From: Ascaris suum
Lineage: Eukaryota; Nematoda; Chromadorea; Rhabditida; Ascarididae
Direction: 5' to 3'
Assembly (NCBI GenBank): GCA_013433145.1
Contig: CM024183.1
Coordinates: forward strand, 6,615,703-6,679,702
Length of the DNA: 64,000 nucleotides
This document shows, in pieces, positions 38,570 through 59,758 of this stretch. A program made the translations under genes and the position numbers. Position 1 is the stretch's first letter. Each line of letters begins with the position of its first letter. The notes below the pieces were generated by a model. The model ran no database searches. It was not told the DNA's origin and saw only the letters and a program-made list of their open reading frames with translations.

Positions 38570-38690
38570 AAATAAAATCTTTGTATTTCAAATCTTTGAT
38601 ACTATCAAAATCTTTGTATAAATACTATGAAAATCTTTGGTATAATATTATACCAAAAAATCTTTGGTATAAAAATACTATGAAAAACAT
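38570..38690. repeat. AATCTTTG-rich repeat with perfect palindrome
   Basis: AATCTTTG occurs about five times in roughly 100 bases, with ATACTATGA(AAA) between copies. Positions 38636-38657 form a perfect 22-bp palindrome with half-site TTTGGTATAAT. Confidence 0.85.
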
Positions 38691-39569
38691 TGACGTTCTT
38701 CACCTAATGAAGAATCAAATATCAGTTGTAAATCAAAAAGAAAAATCTCTCAACATACTTTAACTAGTTGAGTTGTAATTATTTAAAAAAAGAGATTATG
38801 AGAGCATTTTCCAGACTTTTCCACATCGAAGGATCCTTAAAATAGTTGACTTTAAATATCGACAACTAAGTGGGAATCCTCGAAATCATGGAATGAGCAA
38901 GATTTAAGCCGTCAAAATTGCACAAATGTCATGTAATACTTAAACAAATATCATAGGCACGGTAATAACGCAAAGTGATGAACACTAAAAATACGAGCAT
39001 TGCAATTAATAAAATTTATTTTTGCAATATGGAGTACTGGCAATATTTGCAATATTTGCAACGCATTTTTCACTCCTCATTAAAATTATTATAATATTTG
39101 AATATAATATATGATTAAATAAAATGATAGCGTTCGTTCATCGTTTGTACAGTTGGAAAATCATAGGCGCCAAATATGCATGTAAGAAAATGAAGGTCAT
39201 TCGAGGTCGTATGCACAACGCCTGACAGCTAGTCACTCAAATAGGCAACGTTTGCTATTCATTTCATTGCGGTCATCTAAATTCTTATGTATAATTGCAA
39301 AATCACTTTCGTCAGTTTAGTGGCGAAACGTTCGCCAATAGCAGATAACCAGCCATCTGCTCTACCATTTGTGCAATGCACCCTCTTAGCAATGTGACTA
39401 TTCTCTTTATCAACTAGTATAATGAAAATTTTTGAAATATATTTGAAACGTCTATTATTTAATACCATTTAATTTAATTCTCAAGCATTAAATAATACCT
39501 ATGAGAGGAATGCCTTCAGAGATATTTTGTCCATTTTTTCGATACGTAAATTTCTGGAAAATTTCTTGA

Positions 39570-39688
<119 letters not shown>

Positions 39689-42274
39689 CGGCACTATTCA
39701 CAAATAGAAAATCGAAAGAAATAGTTGAAATCACCTTAAAGACCTGAAGTAAGACTGAGTTTCTATCTAGTTTGTGTTATAAGTGAAATGTGTTATAACT
39801 TCGAACAATAACTTCAAATGTGTTATAAACGAACGTTATGTTACTAATATATTGAATATTCGTTGTCCCATTCAATTATTTATTTCTGTTAGTTAGGTGA
39901 ATAAATTGAAAATGAGAGACGTCAGTGGATGTGAACTATTGAATAAAAGTTAGTATTGTTAACAATACAACAATAGAATAGCATCGTCAACTTAGCTGAA
40001 CGCAACATTTTGAAATATTTTTGACGGGTAATATTTCTCCATCATTCACCTATTCATTCATCGATTCGCCTATTAGGTAGGTGAAAAATTGCGCGGAAGA
40101 TTTGACAAGCTGACGGCTGTGCAATGAGGCGTCTAATGCATTTTCCCGCCGGAAGAACAAGTTTCCAACATGACGAGAAATTTGAATTTCCAGTATTTCA
40201 ACATATGATAACTGCTCATTGAATATGCAAATTGACAGCCGGAGATAGCAATCTGAACCTCTTGGATCAATCTTTGATACAAAAACAATCCATCACGAAT
40301 ATTGCTCCTTGAAAACGTAGAAAAAAAACGAATAATTGCACCACATATCATCTAATGTCAGTTATTCACCTCAACCGGCTTGCTAACCTGTATTTAGTTG
40401 CACTAAGTAGGCTTTAAACTTTCTTGGCATAAACTTCATTTTTCTGCATCCTTCTTTTCATTGCAATCCAAAATCGTACAAGGTTTCCATTCTCTCACCC
40501 CTTTAAAGCCAAAATATCAATGTCTGCTGGTCCACTATCGAACGGTATACAACAGGTATCGTGAGAAAAACGGATACTAGAGAACGGTGGTATAGAAAGC
40601 TCCAAATGTTGTGCGCTCATTCATCGCTCAAGCAAAACGGTTTCGACAGATTGATGCTGAGTTGATTGATCATGAAGAAAATTTTATCCCATATTTGCCA
40701 AATTACAAATGACATATTGCATAACGATGAACGTTAATCACCTTGATAAGTTGGAAAATTCTATGCAGATAAACAGGAAAAACATCACTAATTACTTATT
40801 TGTTTCTAAACAAAACGTGATTTGCAATTTGCGTTTTAACGAAGAGAAATTATTATATTAAAACAAGAGATGATAATGTTAAGCGTATGATTAAGTAAAT
40901 AACGCTAAAGAAAATTAGATTAATGAGATATGAGAGGATAATTTGAAGCGATAAAGATAAGTCGTAGGTAAACGTTGAAGCGGCCCATTGCAAAGATGAG
41001 AAACCTTTAAAGAATGGAGTTACATTGAAACGCCGATAGTTGTGCAGTATTACTTCGTATCGATTATCATAATTAAATCTGTTTACTTTATTGAAAGAAT
41101 CGAGCTATCAAGATGGTCCTTAACTATACGGTAATAAGAATCTTGAAGAATCAGTTAAATGATTATCGGATGAGAGATTACAGCATAAATCAGAATCCGC
41201 TATGAAGGAGAATCTAAACAGAGAGTTTACTAGTGCTTTTTTTGGTTGAAAGTATATAAGCTTAAGATCAGTGTTTAGACGAAATAAATATTTGCTCATG
41301 TATTTCGGCTGGTTTTTATTATTTTAATTTAAATGATCATTGTATAGATTTAAAATTGAATCCCTCATAGTGCTTAAATTTCTCGAAAATCTCAAATTGC
41401 TTCTATTTTGAGTGGGATGACAAGAAAGATAGATTATAGGAGTTTATAGGATATTTAAGCTTTACGTAATTAAAGATCCAACCGATAAAGTTTATAAGCA
41501 ATGGACATGAAGAAAGGGAAGAATATCATCAAAGCACTTTTAAAATCTTTTTAATGAAACCACCTTAAGTAGTTAGTGGTAGTAAGATATAAAAGTGAAA
41601 AAGCGCAATTTTTCTCTCCGTATACGATTGTCGAATGGTCGATGCAATCACAATTTAAACGCACTAAACAAACAAAATTGTTTGCATGGGAGCGTAAAGC
41701 TTCCCAGCTCTTACAATTTGCGGCTCACATTTCAATAGAAAACGTCTCATTCATTAAATCTATTCAACAATTTAAATGATGTGAGAAAATTTATTTATTT
41801 ATATTTACTAATTTTTTCTACGGTTTTCAAATTTAATTCCAGTAAGATTGAAATGAGTGTAAATAGCTGAAGTAAAGAAAAAAAATTCGTGGAAAATGTT
41901 GAACTTGTCCACTTTCGCATCGCCATCTCACCACCTACTCTTATTTATCGAATAGAAGAAAATCATACAGAGGCAGTTAATATTTCTGTTTGTGGCAGGC
42001 ACATTTACAGAGGTATTGGTTGAAAATATTTCAATATTCTGGAGTGTTCTTGAGGAGAAAAAATAAAAATAAATAGAAGGAAAATAGGCATTAAGGTGAT
42101 GCTTATTACTTAGGAAAATCCGCATTTCTATTTAACTATTAGAAGAATTTGAAATAAATACGTATCTTTAACGCTGTGCAAAATTTCCTCTCAAACGTAC
42201 CTTCAAATGAAAACTTACTCGTTGACTGAATGCAATAGGTATTCCGCACCTCATACTGGATACGGAATATTGGT

Positions 42275-42380
42275 TGAGTTGTAAATGCAACGGATATTTT
42301 GCAATTAATATTACATTCGAAATAATGATTCACTTGTAAATGCAACGGATATTTTGCAGCTAATATTGCATTTGGAACAC
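42275..42380. repeat. two-copy 55-bp tandem repeat
   Basis: TTGTAAATGCAACGGATATT begins near 42279 and again near 42334, each followed by TTGCA and TAATATT. Confidence 0.85.
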
Positions 42381-45300
42381 ATCACAACTAAATCGCTTTT
42401 GGTTTACTCAAAGAACAATACTTTAGAAATACTCTAACATCAGAATTTATATGCATATTTTAAACCAGCAAAGACCTTCTATAGATTTTAAAACTTCTTT
42501 GAGAGAAATATTAGTGCAATGATTTTTTTCTTGCAGTACATGATACGATTAGCGTAAACAATAGTCAATTATAAAGGATAGCCTCATATAGAGTATTATT
42601 AAGGGTATAAAGGACAAACGTTCTCCCTATAGGATAAGCAGCGAAGTTTGAAAAAGAACGAATATTGCATTGTTGCAAACAAATGTGTTGTTTGAGAATA
42701 CGATATCAATTTGGCAAAAAACTTATAATGCACAAATGTTTTTCACTTACTTTGAGATTATACTTGAAATCCAAATATGACGATACGATAAACGAGAAAT
42801 AAAATTTAAAAATTAACGATATAATAGAGTGAAAATATTCGATAATATAATTTCATTAACAACTTTGAATTCAAACATATATAGATTAATGAACATTGCG
42901 ATTAGATGATGTTGTATCGCGCAATTAGGATTTAATGTGAACGAGTTGAACTATGATGATCGACCAGAATAATTTCGAAGAAACGATTTCTTCATTTCTT
43001 TTTTTTTTTTTAGATCGGAAATGCGATGGAAAAATTATTTGCTAGTTATGTGCTTTTCATGAAATTTTGAAGATAATTCGAAATATATAATAATATATAA
43101 AAATACTCAATATGTGCAGAACAAAAAGTGTTAATATATGTAATGTTTCTACTTCCTATTAGAAATTAAGCTGCGCATGCTATTGCAAGTAAGTATACTT
43201 CAACTATCATTACTTTCTTCTATTCGTTTTTCCCCGCTGTGAAAATTGTAAACATTTCGTCTCAGCGTGCATCATACTATGATGAACTGAAAAACCGCAA
43301 CGGCAAAATAGGCTTAAGGAGGCAAGAAGAATGCGAGCTGCGAGGGGAGAGGGTGTCAGCAATTACAGAACAAAATGTCCAACGATAAAATACCAAAATC
43401 ACATCAAAGAATAATGCCGCCCTATCCATGCAAACAATCATTAGTGGTGATACGGCTATGGATGGTGTTCATGTAGTAATTCAATATTGCCACAAAAGTA
43501 TTCCATACTCAACAAAAAATAAAAAAATAAAAGCGCTTTTATATAGAAGCCGATTAAAAAAGGTTTGAAAAGAGCGGCAACAACAGAAAAAAAAAACAGA
43601 ATTCAATCATACTCTGAGACGAGGAGAATTTGTACGTCATTAGGGTCATGTGACAAATGCACAAAATAGAACCAAAAAAAAAAATCTTCATTTTATTCAT
43701 ACAACATTCGAATAGTGCATATTGCATCAATCAACGCTCAAAATTGCATTAAATTTTACGTTAGAGAATAGCACATAGAACGAATCAAATATGATAGATA
43801 ATATAAATAATATTCCAGGTTTTCATATCATATCGTTATTTTTTAAATTTATTTCTCGATTATCATATCGTCATATCCCCATTCCAAGTATAATTTTTTT
43901 ATATTTATGCATAACATCTTGATTTTTCAATGCCTCAGAGTAAGTGAAAAAAATTTGTGCATTATAAGATTTTTTGCTAAATTGTTACTATATTTTCAAA
44001 GAACATGTTTATTTGATAATATAAATATTTCAAGTTTTCATTGTCGAAATTAAAAAGCATTTTTAAAAAAAAATAATGGAATAATTTATTAAAAATTTTC
44101 GATTGCAACAAAAAAAATTTTTTTTTCAGTGTATTTAAGAGTATTGCAGGTTTTTAATGCAAAATAAAAAAACAAAATTTTATTGCAAAATAAGAAGAAT
44201 CGCAAAATTTGAATATGCCGGTAAAATTTGAATTTATTGCAAAATTTGAATATGCCGGTAAATGATGACTATATATGAAGCAACAAAAATATTGCTAAAT
44301 TGGTGAATCTATTACTTGAAAAGGAGTAAAAGTAAGAAGTAAAGATCCTAGAAAAATATTTGAATTGTAAAAATAAGAAATGAATTTAAAATACAAGCGA
44401 GAAAAACAATACTAATTCGTTTTGAATATAGTATATTAAAAGAGTTACATAATAGCGACTGAATCATTCTACGCAATGGGGAATGCGTGTTGCGTTGAAT
44501 TCCTAGCATAAGTTCTGTCAACAAACATAGATAAAAATAAATACAAACAAATGCATGCATATATAGTGAGGATGATCATGCGTTACTATTAGTGATCAAA
44601 AAATAATATCGACTGAAAAATAGTAAGGAAATTTAATATATAAAGGTATAGCGTTTACTTTACACTTTATCCGCAGGTAAGCACATCAAAGCAATAATAC
44701 GGAAGTAAAATTGGTGCAATTGTACTAGCAAACAAGTCACCTTTACGAATCAAACATGTGCATTCTTTTCATTAATGCATGGAATATTCAAGTTCACGTT
44801 CACAACAGCTAACGCCTCGAAACTTGTGATCGCCGGAAATGCCTACAGGTCGCAGGAAATTTCATTTGATGCACTGAATGAGGAGGTATTTATTGAGCAT
44901 TTTCTATTCTATCAGATGTCGATATATTTGTTTACGCAGCAGGTGGAAATAAAATGAATGAAAGGTAAACCTGGACCACAACTGGTACATAATGCAGAAG
45001 AAGCACATCATCTGATAGTAGTTTAAAGCACCTGTGCAAAGATCGCGCATCAATAAAAATTTATTGCGTAGAAAACTATTGTTAAAATCGAAAATTTCAG
45101 GTTGTACAAAAGGTTGGGATCTGCTCAGATCTATACTAGTCTCCACTGAGGCAGCTCATAAATCCACTTCCATTCAGATCCATATCACTAAAAAAAAAGA
45201 ACGCTTAAATTGCTAATTCCAAATCGACAATCCAACTGAGAGATCCTAGTATTCACAGTGAAGAGACGTAAATCTGACCGACTTCCAATGTTCACTTATA

Positions 45301-47029
45301 TTTTACCAAAGCATGTGATATTACATGTCTCAGGAGACGTAGATCATTAAAGGTTCCCCTTTGAGATATTACTAGGAAGCCATTTTAATACCCACGACAA
45401 AACAGGCGTTCGGATATATCGTATTATGTGTAACAGGAATATCCGTCTAGGTGGCGCGCCTTAATCACCCCCCATCCCTGCTCACTTGCCGCAGGTATTT
45501 TAGTCGGGGGTTCTCATCCACCAAAGTCATTGTCAACTCATGTATTTTCATTTCATTAACCTATATACACTTTTTTTTGGGGTTTCCAGTTCCTATTCCT
45601 CGGCCTAGATTATTCCTCTATATTTCCGTTGTCGATCTCTTCATCATTACCATTTCTATGAAATCGCATTCCGATCCGATCATTGCTGACCGAAAAACGA
45701 TCACATTGCAGTATTCTACTATATTATACAATCGTAAAACGAGATCGATCCAATACGACTAGTGAACATTAAAGAAAACACGATTCACGTTCTTTTTGAA
45801 TCAATTGCGTCTATTCACACACTTAACATTCGAAAATAAAAAACTTTTCGAATCAAAAAAGAAAAAAAAACTTTTTTTTTCTTTCCAAATCAAGTTCATC
45901 TGAATTCTCTTGAATATTTGCCACTAATCATTTTTCCTTTTCAAATTAAACGATTTTATGAAGAGAGAGAGAGAAAAAAAAGAATGAAGAAAAACTTATA
46001 ACATAAAAGAAAGCACAATCTAATGAAAATATTTCGTATAGATCAAGAGAAGTGAAGAGAAGAAAAGATAAAATTATTGAAAATTGAGACAATGAATTTT
46101 ATGGTTGGCATCATTTTCAATAAGTCGATAATCTCTATCAATATTTTCGACGAATATCGAACGATAAGGCAAAAGAAAAAAAACCCGAAAAAGATAAATG
46201 AAGACAGGGAAAAAAATTTTTTTTTTAAAATATGGCAATGAATCATTTTGCTAAAATAGAATATGTCACATTTATTTGTATGGAAAAATTTTTTTGCAAT
46301 TTGAGTTAATCATTTCTTTCTCATATATTTATTCATAATTAATTCGCGTTACTTTAGTAAAATATTCTAAAGAATTGTATATTGCAAAAAAAAAGAAAAC
46401 AAAACAAAAAAAAAGCATTTTGAAATGAAACACTCATTTCTTTTGATAATTTTTCAATCATTAAAATTAATGCATGTTGAAAAATAATGGAAAACATTCA
46501 TCGAGAAAGAAAATGATAATTTAAAAAAAAATGCGCTAACGAAAGGAAAATTGCCGGAAATACAATATTCCGATGAAATATATCGATGAAACAATCAAAT
46601 AATTTTCTTCATAGTTAAGACGAAGAGAGGAAAAGATTACACCTTCCTAAAGCATTTCCTAACTTCAATATTCCATGAAGGAAATGCCTAACTTATAGAT
46701 AAATGAAAACAATTAGCTTAAGTATTTGTTCGAAGAAATGCTACCGTTTTCAAAAAAAAAAAAAAAAAAACAGCGCTGCCATTTCGGCTATTTTATGAAA
46801 AAATCCACGCAAATAAAAATAGTTGGTGGAAAAGACCTCTAACCTATGAAATAGAATTTGATTTTAAAAAAATCTCAAGCTTTTTTTTTTTCGAAATATT
46901 CAGACAAATCGTAACATTTAATTAAAATATTCGAAGAAATCGTACAATTTAAATAAATTGAAACTAAAAGTGGAAAGCGCAAAATGTGCCGCATTATTCA
47001 AAAGTAGAGATTGTCGGTCGAGAAAAAGG

Positions 47030-47290
47030 ATATGACCCGATAGTAAGCAGTAAGAGACGCGAAGTAAAGCGCAGCTGTTTCATTTGTACGGCAGATGTGA
47101 GAAAAATCGAGCAAGCTATAGCCATAGCTAGACGTCCAAATAGGGCATAAAAGCCCAAAACCAACCAACAAGCCCAATCTGTGGCTCCTCCACACAACTA
47201 AACTCCGCCCTAAAACGTTGCTCACACAACTAGGCGGCAGGCCGGAAAGGCGGACCCACCAATGTGGACGTTTCATCGTTTGCAAGACAT
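47030..47290. other. GC-elevated island, possible exon or promoter
   Basis: About half G+C in a roughly 30% background. On the minus strand, two overlapping frames are open (46994-47197 and 46998-47294). One of them has a hydrophobic segment beginning L-V-V-W-R-S-H-R-L-G-L-L-V-G-F-G. AACGTTTTAG and GGAGTTTAG could act as acceptors. No family was recognised. Confidence 0.3.
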
Positions 47291-47584
47291 TCACGTAGAC
47301 GAGGAATTCATGAAGAGATTCAGACGTCTAACATAATTGAGAGTAGAGAATTTAGAGAAATGGAAAGGAATGTTACACGGGAAAATATTAATGACTGAGA
47401 CAAAAGAGTGGAGAAATTCTTTGCATCGATAGTAAATAAAGACAAAAGAAAAACGTGAAATTCCACATAAATTGGATACGCGATACTATCAAACATTTAA
47501 TTCGAAGCTAAATAATTTGCGAAATAATTTCGAAAACGATAAAACATTTGCCATTAAAATACTGCATTTTTTCTTCTCAAAATT

Positions 47585-47690
47585 CAAAATATGCAAATAA
47601 ATGTCTATTTCGACAATAAAAATATGCAAATAAATATCTAATTCGACAATAAAAATATGCAAATAAATATCTATTTGCAAACAAGAACAT
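47585..47690. repeat. three-copy 33-bp tandem repeat
   Basis: AATATGCAAATAAATATCTA with an ATTCGACAATAAA spacer repeats every 33 bases (near 47591, 47624, 47657). Because 33 is 11 codons, the minus-strand ORF at 47489-47722 repeats Y-L-H-I-F-I-V-E; I read it as a repeat artefact. More ATGCAAAT copies follow to 47725. Confidence 0.85.
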
Positions 47691-49826
47691 AATAGGAAAT
47701 TCGCAAATATGCAAATATGCAAATAATAAGAAATTCGTTTTTTTTTCGCCCTATGAACTCCTCAATTCGTTATTCTATTTGAAGAAAGCTGTTCATTAAT
47801 CAAAATTTTATTGCGAGTAAATTCGCCATTAAACTTTGCAATTGCAAAATTAAATTAAAAATTATTTGTTGTTGAATTTGTTTTCATTGCGTTGAAAATT
47901 GCTTTCTTTTGAGCAGCTACAATAAAATATAAAAAGTAAAACGATCGTTACTTCATTGAGAAGCAGAGTAAATCAAAGAAATTACGTATATAGAAAATTA
48001 TATTAGTGATAAAATTGGGGTACTGAAAAATCTTCTCAAACTATTGAATGAATTAAAAGGCAAATAAAGCAGAAACAGAATGCGCTATAAAACCCTAAAA
48101 TATATCCATTTCAAAGTGTGACAAACGAGCGAATACTAAATGAGGTTAGTTCTATGCGCAACTATCGTTCGCTTATAGGAAATAGTGGTATAATTCGAAG
48201 AAAGATATATGGTATAAAGGTCATAAAACCACAAATCGCTCTAGCTGTAAAACGATTACGCGCATTTGGACCACTACTCAAGTTGCGCAAACCTTGTGAA
48301 TCTCTGGTGCTGAAGTGGAAAATACAACCAGGCCAGCATGTATTTGCGACTGAGATCACTCCAGGCTAGGAACATCTCGATGATCCCGAGGATCACAGAT
48401 TTTAGTCAATCAGAAATTTCGAATTTACGCGCAGATACAAAAATTGTTGGTTTCGAGTGGTCATCTCAGCGTGTTGAGCATTTCAATTCATAAAATACAC
48501 GATATTTAGAAAAGTGAGCATTTTATTGAGTAGATATTGACGTTGCTAGGTGCTTACGCTATTTGCCTACCTGTCATTAGAATATATTTTCGGTCGTGGA
48601 GCGTTGTGTAGTTTGATTTATATATTAAGTTGCAATTCATTCGATCATTCGTTTAGATAGTGGTAAATGATTTCTAAACAAAGAGTTTGGCAACAATAGC
48701 GATCACATTCATAATGAGCCGCACTCATTGAAATAAGTTTTAGCAAAAGTTCGTTGGCATACTCGGCATTTCCGATCACCGATTATGATAAGTGCATGCG
48801 CACATTCCATTTGAGAGATGGTGCATAAATTTCGGTTGATATGATGACGTAGACATAGATATAATCGCCTAAATTAGAAAATTTTGAGGAATACTTGATT
48901 AGGCAAATTTCAAAGATATATTGGAGAGTGGGGGGGGGGGTGAGAGGATAGATCCAGAAATCCTCCTGAAATGCTCAAAGATTCCAAAAATGCATAATAA
49001 CTGAAAGAAAGAATTGCCAAAAGAGGAGAAGAAACAGAACGAAAGAAGAAATATTATTGAAAGCTACACGATGATGAAGAACTCTATACAGTCGTCAACT
49101 TAAACCTGAGCAAATAGAGATCGACGCATAGATGGCTCAAATTTCACACCGATTAACTCACTCGTCTATACATACCTCATCGGCAACTACGTTCTCAGAT
49201 CCGATTGTAGACTACACAAAATTCATTGCAATCGAAATCACTAAACGAAAGCATAAAACTCTCTACTTTTCCTTCTATTACGAACAATGCAATCTCATGA
49301 TGCATTTTGCAGTTTCTCTTTTTGCAAGTTGAATGCATTTTGTATAATCTCTATTGCATTTTATTGAAATGTTTTTATTCGAATGCAACAATAATATTGA
49401 AAAATGATGCAAAAATAACGGGAATAATGATGTGCTTTACAGTAAACACATAAGAAAACAATTGCATTTTGTAAAGTAAAGCTTAAATGATAAAATGAAT
49501 GTTGAAAAAACTTTTTCTCGGGACAAACAATTTTTTTTCTTTTATTAGTTCATAAAAGAGAAATTTTTGAAAAGTATTTTAAATAGCTTAATTAACCAAT
49601 AATCGCTCCTTTTTTTTTCTTTTCAAACAAGCTGAAATAAGAACTTAACGAATAAGCTTGAATTTAGTATACTTTCTTCTTTCTAAAATGTCAAAAATGT
49701 TGAATGAATCTTTTCTTTACAAAGGTTTAAACCTTATTTTTAATAGCCCTTCGCCCGGAATAAATTCAGCTTCAAAAAAAAAAATCCCACAAATTTAAAT
49801 TTTTCCGACCAACTTACCAACTTACT

Positions 49827-49840
49827 ACTCACCTGAAAAG
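49827..49840 (-). promoter_or_regulatory. recursive-splice-like site (zero-length exon)
   Basis: The minus strand reads CTTTTCAG|GTGAGTAG, an acceptor fused directly to a donor, followed by two more donor-like GTAAGT/GTAAGTT copies within 20 bases. Such ratchet points occur in long animal introns. It would make sense only if a minus-strand gene with a long intron crosses it, for example a 5' extension of the FAM89/LURAP1-like gene. Confidence 0.3.
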
Positions 49841-52023
49841 TATGGATGCCGAATTTAGCAGCAATAAAAAATAAAATATGCATGAATAATGCAATTGTCT
49901 ATGATTAGATAGAAAGCGCATACTAATATTAGTAATCCTCATAAACTATATTATTGATAAATAACTAAAGTTAAGATCGGTTGATTTATTGTTGTCGTTA
50001 GAGAGAATCAAAAATCTCAATAAAAAGGGAGTAAATACCAACACAATAGAGAGAATGTTTTGATGTTCATTTAACCCGAAAAAAAAAGATTATTCAAGTG
50101 TATTGTTAGTGCGATGATGGCGATAGTTTTACCTGTTAATTACGATAATTTCTAATCGTATTTATTCGTTTTATATCAATATGAAGATCATTAAATGGCG
50201 ATGCGACAATAAGAGAATCAAATAAAACTTGGTATATTAAATACTATTATATAGAATGTATAAAAGAAATAAATAAAAATTTCCAACTAAAGAACAGTTT
50301 ATTAGATTTTATGAGAGAATTAGATGAAATTTTGGATTGAAAAAATAGTATTTTATAGGTTATAAGAGAGAAATAAATAAAAATTTGAAATTAAAAAAAT
50401 AGTTTTTATTAGAATATATGAAAGAAATAAACACATATCGTCAATTAAAGTTTTGATGCAATGAAAGGATTTTTGCAAAGAAAAAAAAAAACTTTTGGCT
50501 AAGTTATTAGATCAACGATATCAATGCTTTAATCATATGTTCTCTATATTTTTGGATGCCTTTTTTTTCAAATAAATCCAGTCAATTAAAAAAAAAACAT
50601 GGAATTTATAGGAAAACGGACCAAATAAACTGGCACAATATGTGCTTTGCAATGCTGTCAAGCAAGTTTAATAATTTTCAGGATTCTTCTATGCATAAAG
50701 AAACAAGCAAATCTTACATCAATGAATCGTTTTTATGCGCTCGTATGTATTTCTTTTCGTAGAGTGCATTATGGCGACATCAAGTCTAGGCGAATGTGTA
50801 TGTGTATGTGTCTGCTTGTTTGTGCGTCTATCTGACACTTTCAAATAAAAAACTGCAAGTAATGCTACAAGACTTAATGGACGGTAAAGTATACTGTAGA
50901 AAATTTCCTATACCGTATTTCTCCGTGATCCATAAATTCTACAATGAATCGAAACACTTTATATGTGCGAAAAATTTTATGAACATTTCATTCGGATCGA
51001 TGCGCTTATCTTAGATTGGCCGAGAAAGCGTTTCTGCACATATGTTTTATTTTTTATTGATTGCCTATGAAACTGTCTGATTGGAGAAGCGCGGAGTACA
51101 AAAAAAAAAAAAACGCATATCGTACCAACTCCTCTAACATAATCTGCCACTTCGTTTGTTCTTCGACCGCGATAGAATTAGCATGTGATCAGATGAAAAA
51201 AAAAATGCATGCAACTTTCTAGGCAATTGAAACTGTCTATTAATCTCTTATTAAAATATATCGCCAATCGAAAATTTCAGCAATGAATCATCTAATAGTT
51301 TGGATTGCACTCGTGAAATCTCATAATTTAGAGTTTTCGAATTGAGGTTTTGATCACTTAAGAACGAAAGAGACGATAAAAGCAACTTAAAAAATAATGT
51401 CACCATTATGCGTCATCTAGAGGAAAAATTCGTTGTAAATTTATATTAATATGAATTGTAATCAAATAATTAGTGAGAAATTCTAAGAGAAATTCAACTT
51501 ACAAGAAAAATGAATAAATTTTAAAATATTATAAAATACAGTGGTATTGAAATTTAGAAATTAAATATCACAAAAATGCATCAAAATTAGACAATGATGA
51601 GTAATTGCAAAAAAAAAAAAAAACTAATAATCTCTTTGCCGATATGAATATTGGTAAATGCTAGACGAAGATATGCAATGCCTTGTTTTAGCAGATTTAT
51701 TTATGCTAGCAAACGTATCCTTCAGATGGGAATTTTTTAATGAAAATTTTCATTGCAAACTGCAAAATATTGCAATGAGAACAAACTAATCGAGAATATT
51801 TTAAAAGCTACTAAAGTTATGCAAATATGGGCCAAATTTGAATTTGAATGAAAACAACAATTTCAAGAGAATGTCCTAACATAAGCGTGGGTTTTTTTTT
51901 TCAGCAAAAATATGATTGACCTCGTGAAAGTGCTTAGCGTGGAATTAAAAATATCAACGAAAAAATGAATATACGTTTAATGATTTATCGATTCATTACA
52001 GTTTTATTTTCACTAAAACAATT

Positions 52024-58384
<6,361 letters not shown>

Positions 58385-59758
58385 AGATGCGAAAATAGAG
58401 AACGATGCAAAATCACATTACTTTTGCACCTGTGGTAGTAAATTCATGTAAATTAATCGACGAAAAGGTCACAAGAGCGAGATCGACTATGAGATAGAAA
58501 TAAATACGAATTCGTATGCGAAAATGCGGAAAAATCATATGCAGACTATAGCTAAACAATTTACAAAATTATTACGAATAATATATATTTGAAGCGAACG
58601 GTTTTTGCATTGGTGAGTTGTTTATTTCAATTCGCATGCGAAATTACAGAGTTAACAGTCACGTTAATGGACGAGATGGCCGAAATGTTTGCATCGTACA
58701 TAGTGAACAATGGAGAACAGGATAAGGAGAATGTTTAGGAATCATGGTTAAATAAAATTGCCATAGAAAAAGCGATAGTAAAATTGCGCTAAATAAATGA
58801 CGTATGATGCAATGTGTCTCCCAAAAACTAGTAATTCAGATACTCTTAGTACTAATTAACGCATAAATTAACACAGAAATACAGAAATGCTATATAGAGA
58901 GCATAATATCGCAAAAGATTTCTTTACATTCAGGTTATTATTATATTATATCATATAAGCATATTCATATAGCACATATATTGCTCTGACAAATATTATA
59001 TTATAGCAATATAGTAAATTATAATATTAAATTAGCACTGTTATATTCAGATTCAGAGAACCAATACAGCAAAAGTACGTATGCAAATTTTTTTCCACAT
59101 ATGAATTTGCTTCGTCACCCAATGTTAGTTTTGCAGGCATTCATAGACGTTGAGCTAAAACGTTACTTGATTGATTATAACATGATAAGCAATAACGTAA
59201 ACTAATACAGGAAAGATTCATCTAACGATGAGTAATCGAAGACTGAGAATGAAAATGTAAGTATAGCGCCTATATATGAATCATAATCGATGATGATATA
59301 ATGCAATGCAATGCAATTTATGGATATTTCATTTATTGCAAATTATTTTCACGCAATTTTCGAGATAATTGCTCTCAAAAATGACAATAATATTCAACGA
59401 TATTTTGCAAGAAAAAAAAATTGCAACAAAAGGCGAATGCATTTTTTTTTGTGTTTACATAAAACAACCATAAACAGCTTATATCACTTTGATATTTAAC
59501 AAAGATGTACGCGTAAACGGAAATAGGGCTGTAAAAATTGATATCAATATGTTCGCAGAAAGGCGTTTCTTTTCCATCACCGCTAAAGAATTACATATCG
59601 TTCAGACGACTCTTAAATGAAACTATCCACAATGCCATATATTAATATTATTTACTTATGTGGCTGATATTTAAGCTTTTGTTTATTTTATGTCCTATAA
59701 ATATATAGTTTTATATATGTACTTTGTACGCAATGTGCATATTCTATCATTTCCACAG

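Noticed and set aside
48118..48369. 83-codon plus-strand ORF with basic composition
   Set aside because: I considered a transposon or retroelement fragment, but no catalytic motif or terminal repeat is visible.
51890..51970. Short frame M-I-D-L-V-K-V-L-S-V-E-L-K after a long T-run acceptor on the plus strand
   Set aside because: Only 18 residues from the ATG, with no partner exon.
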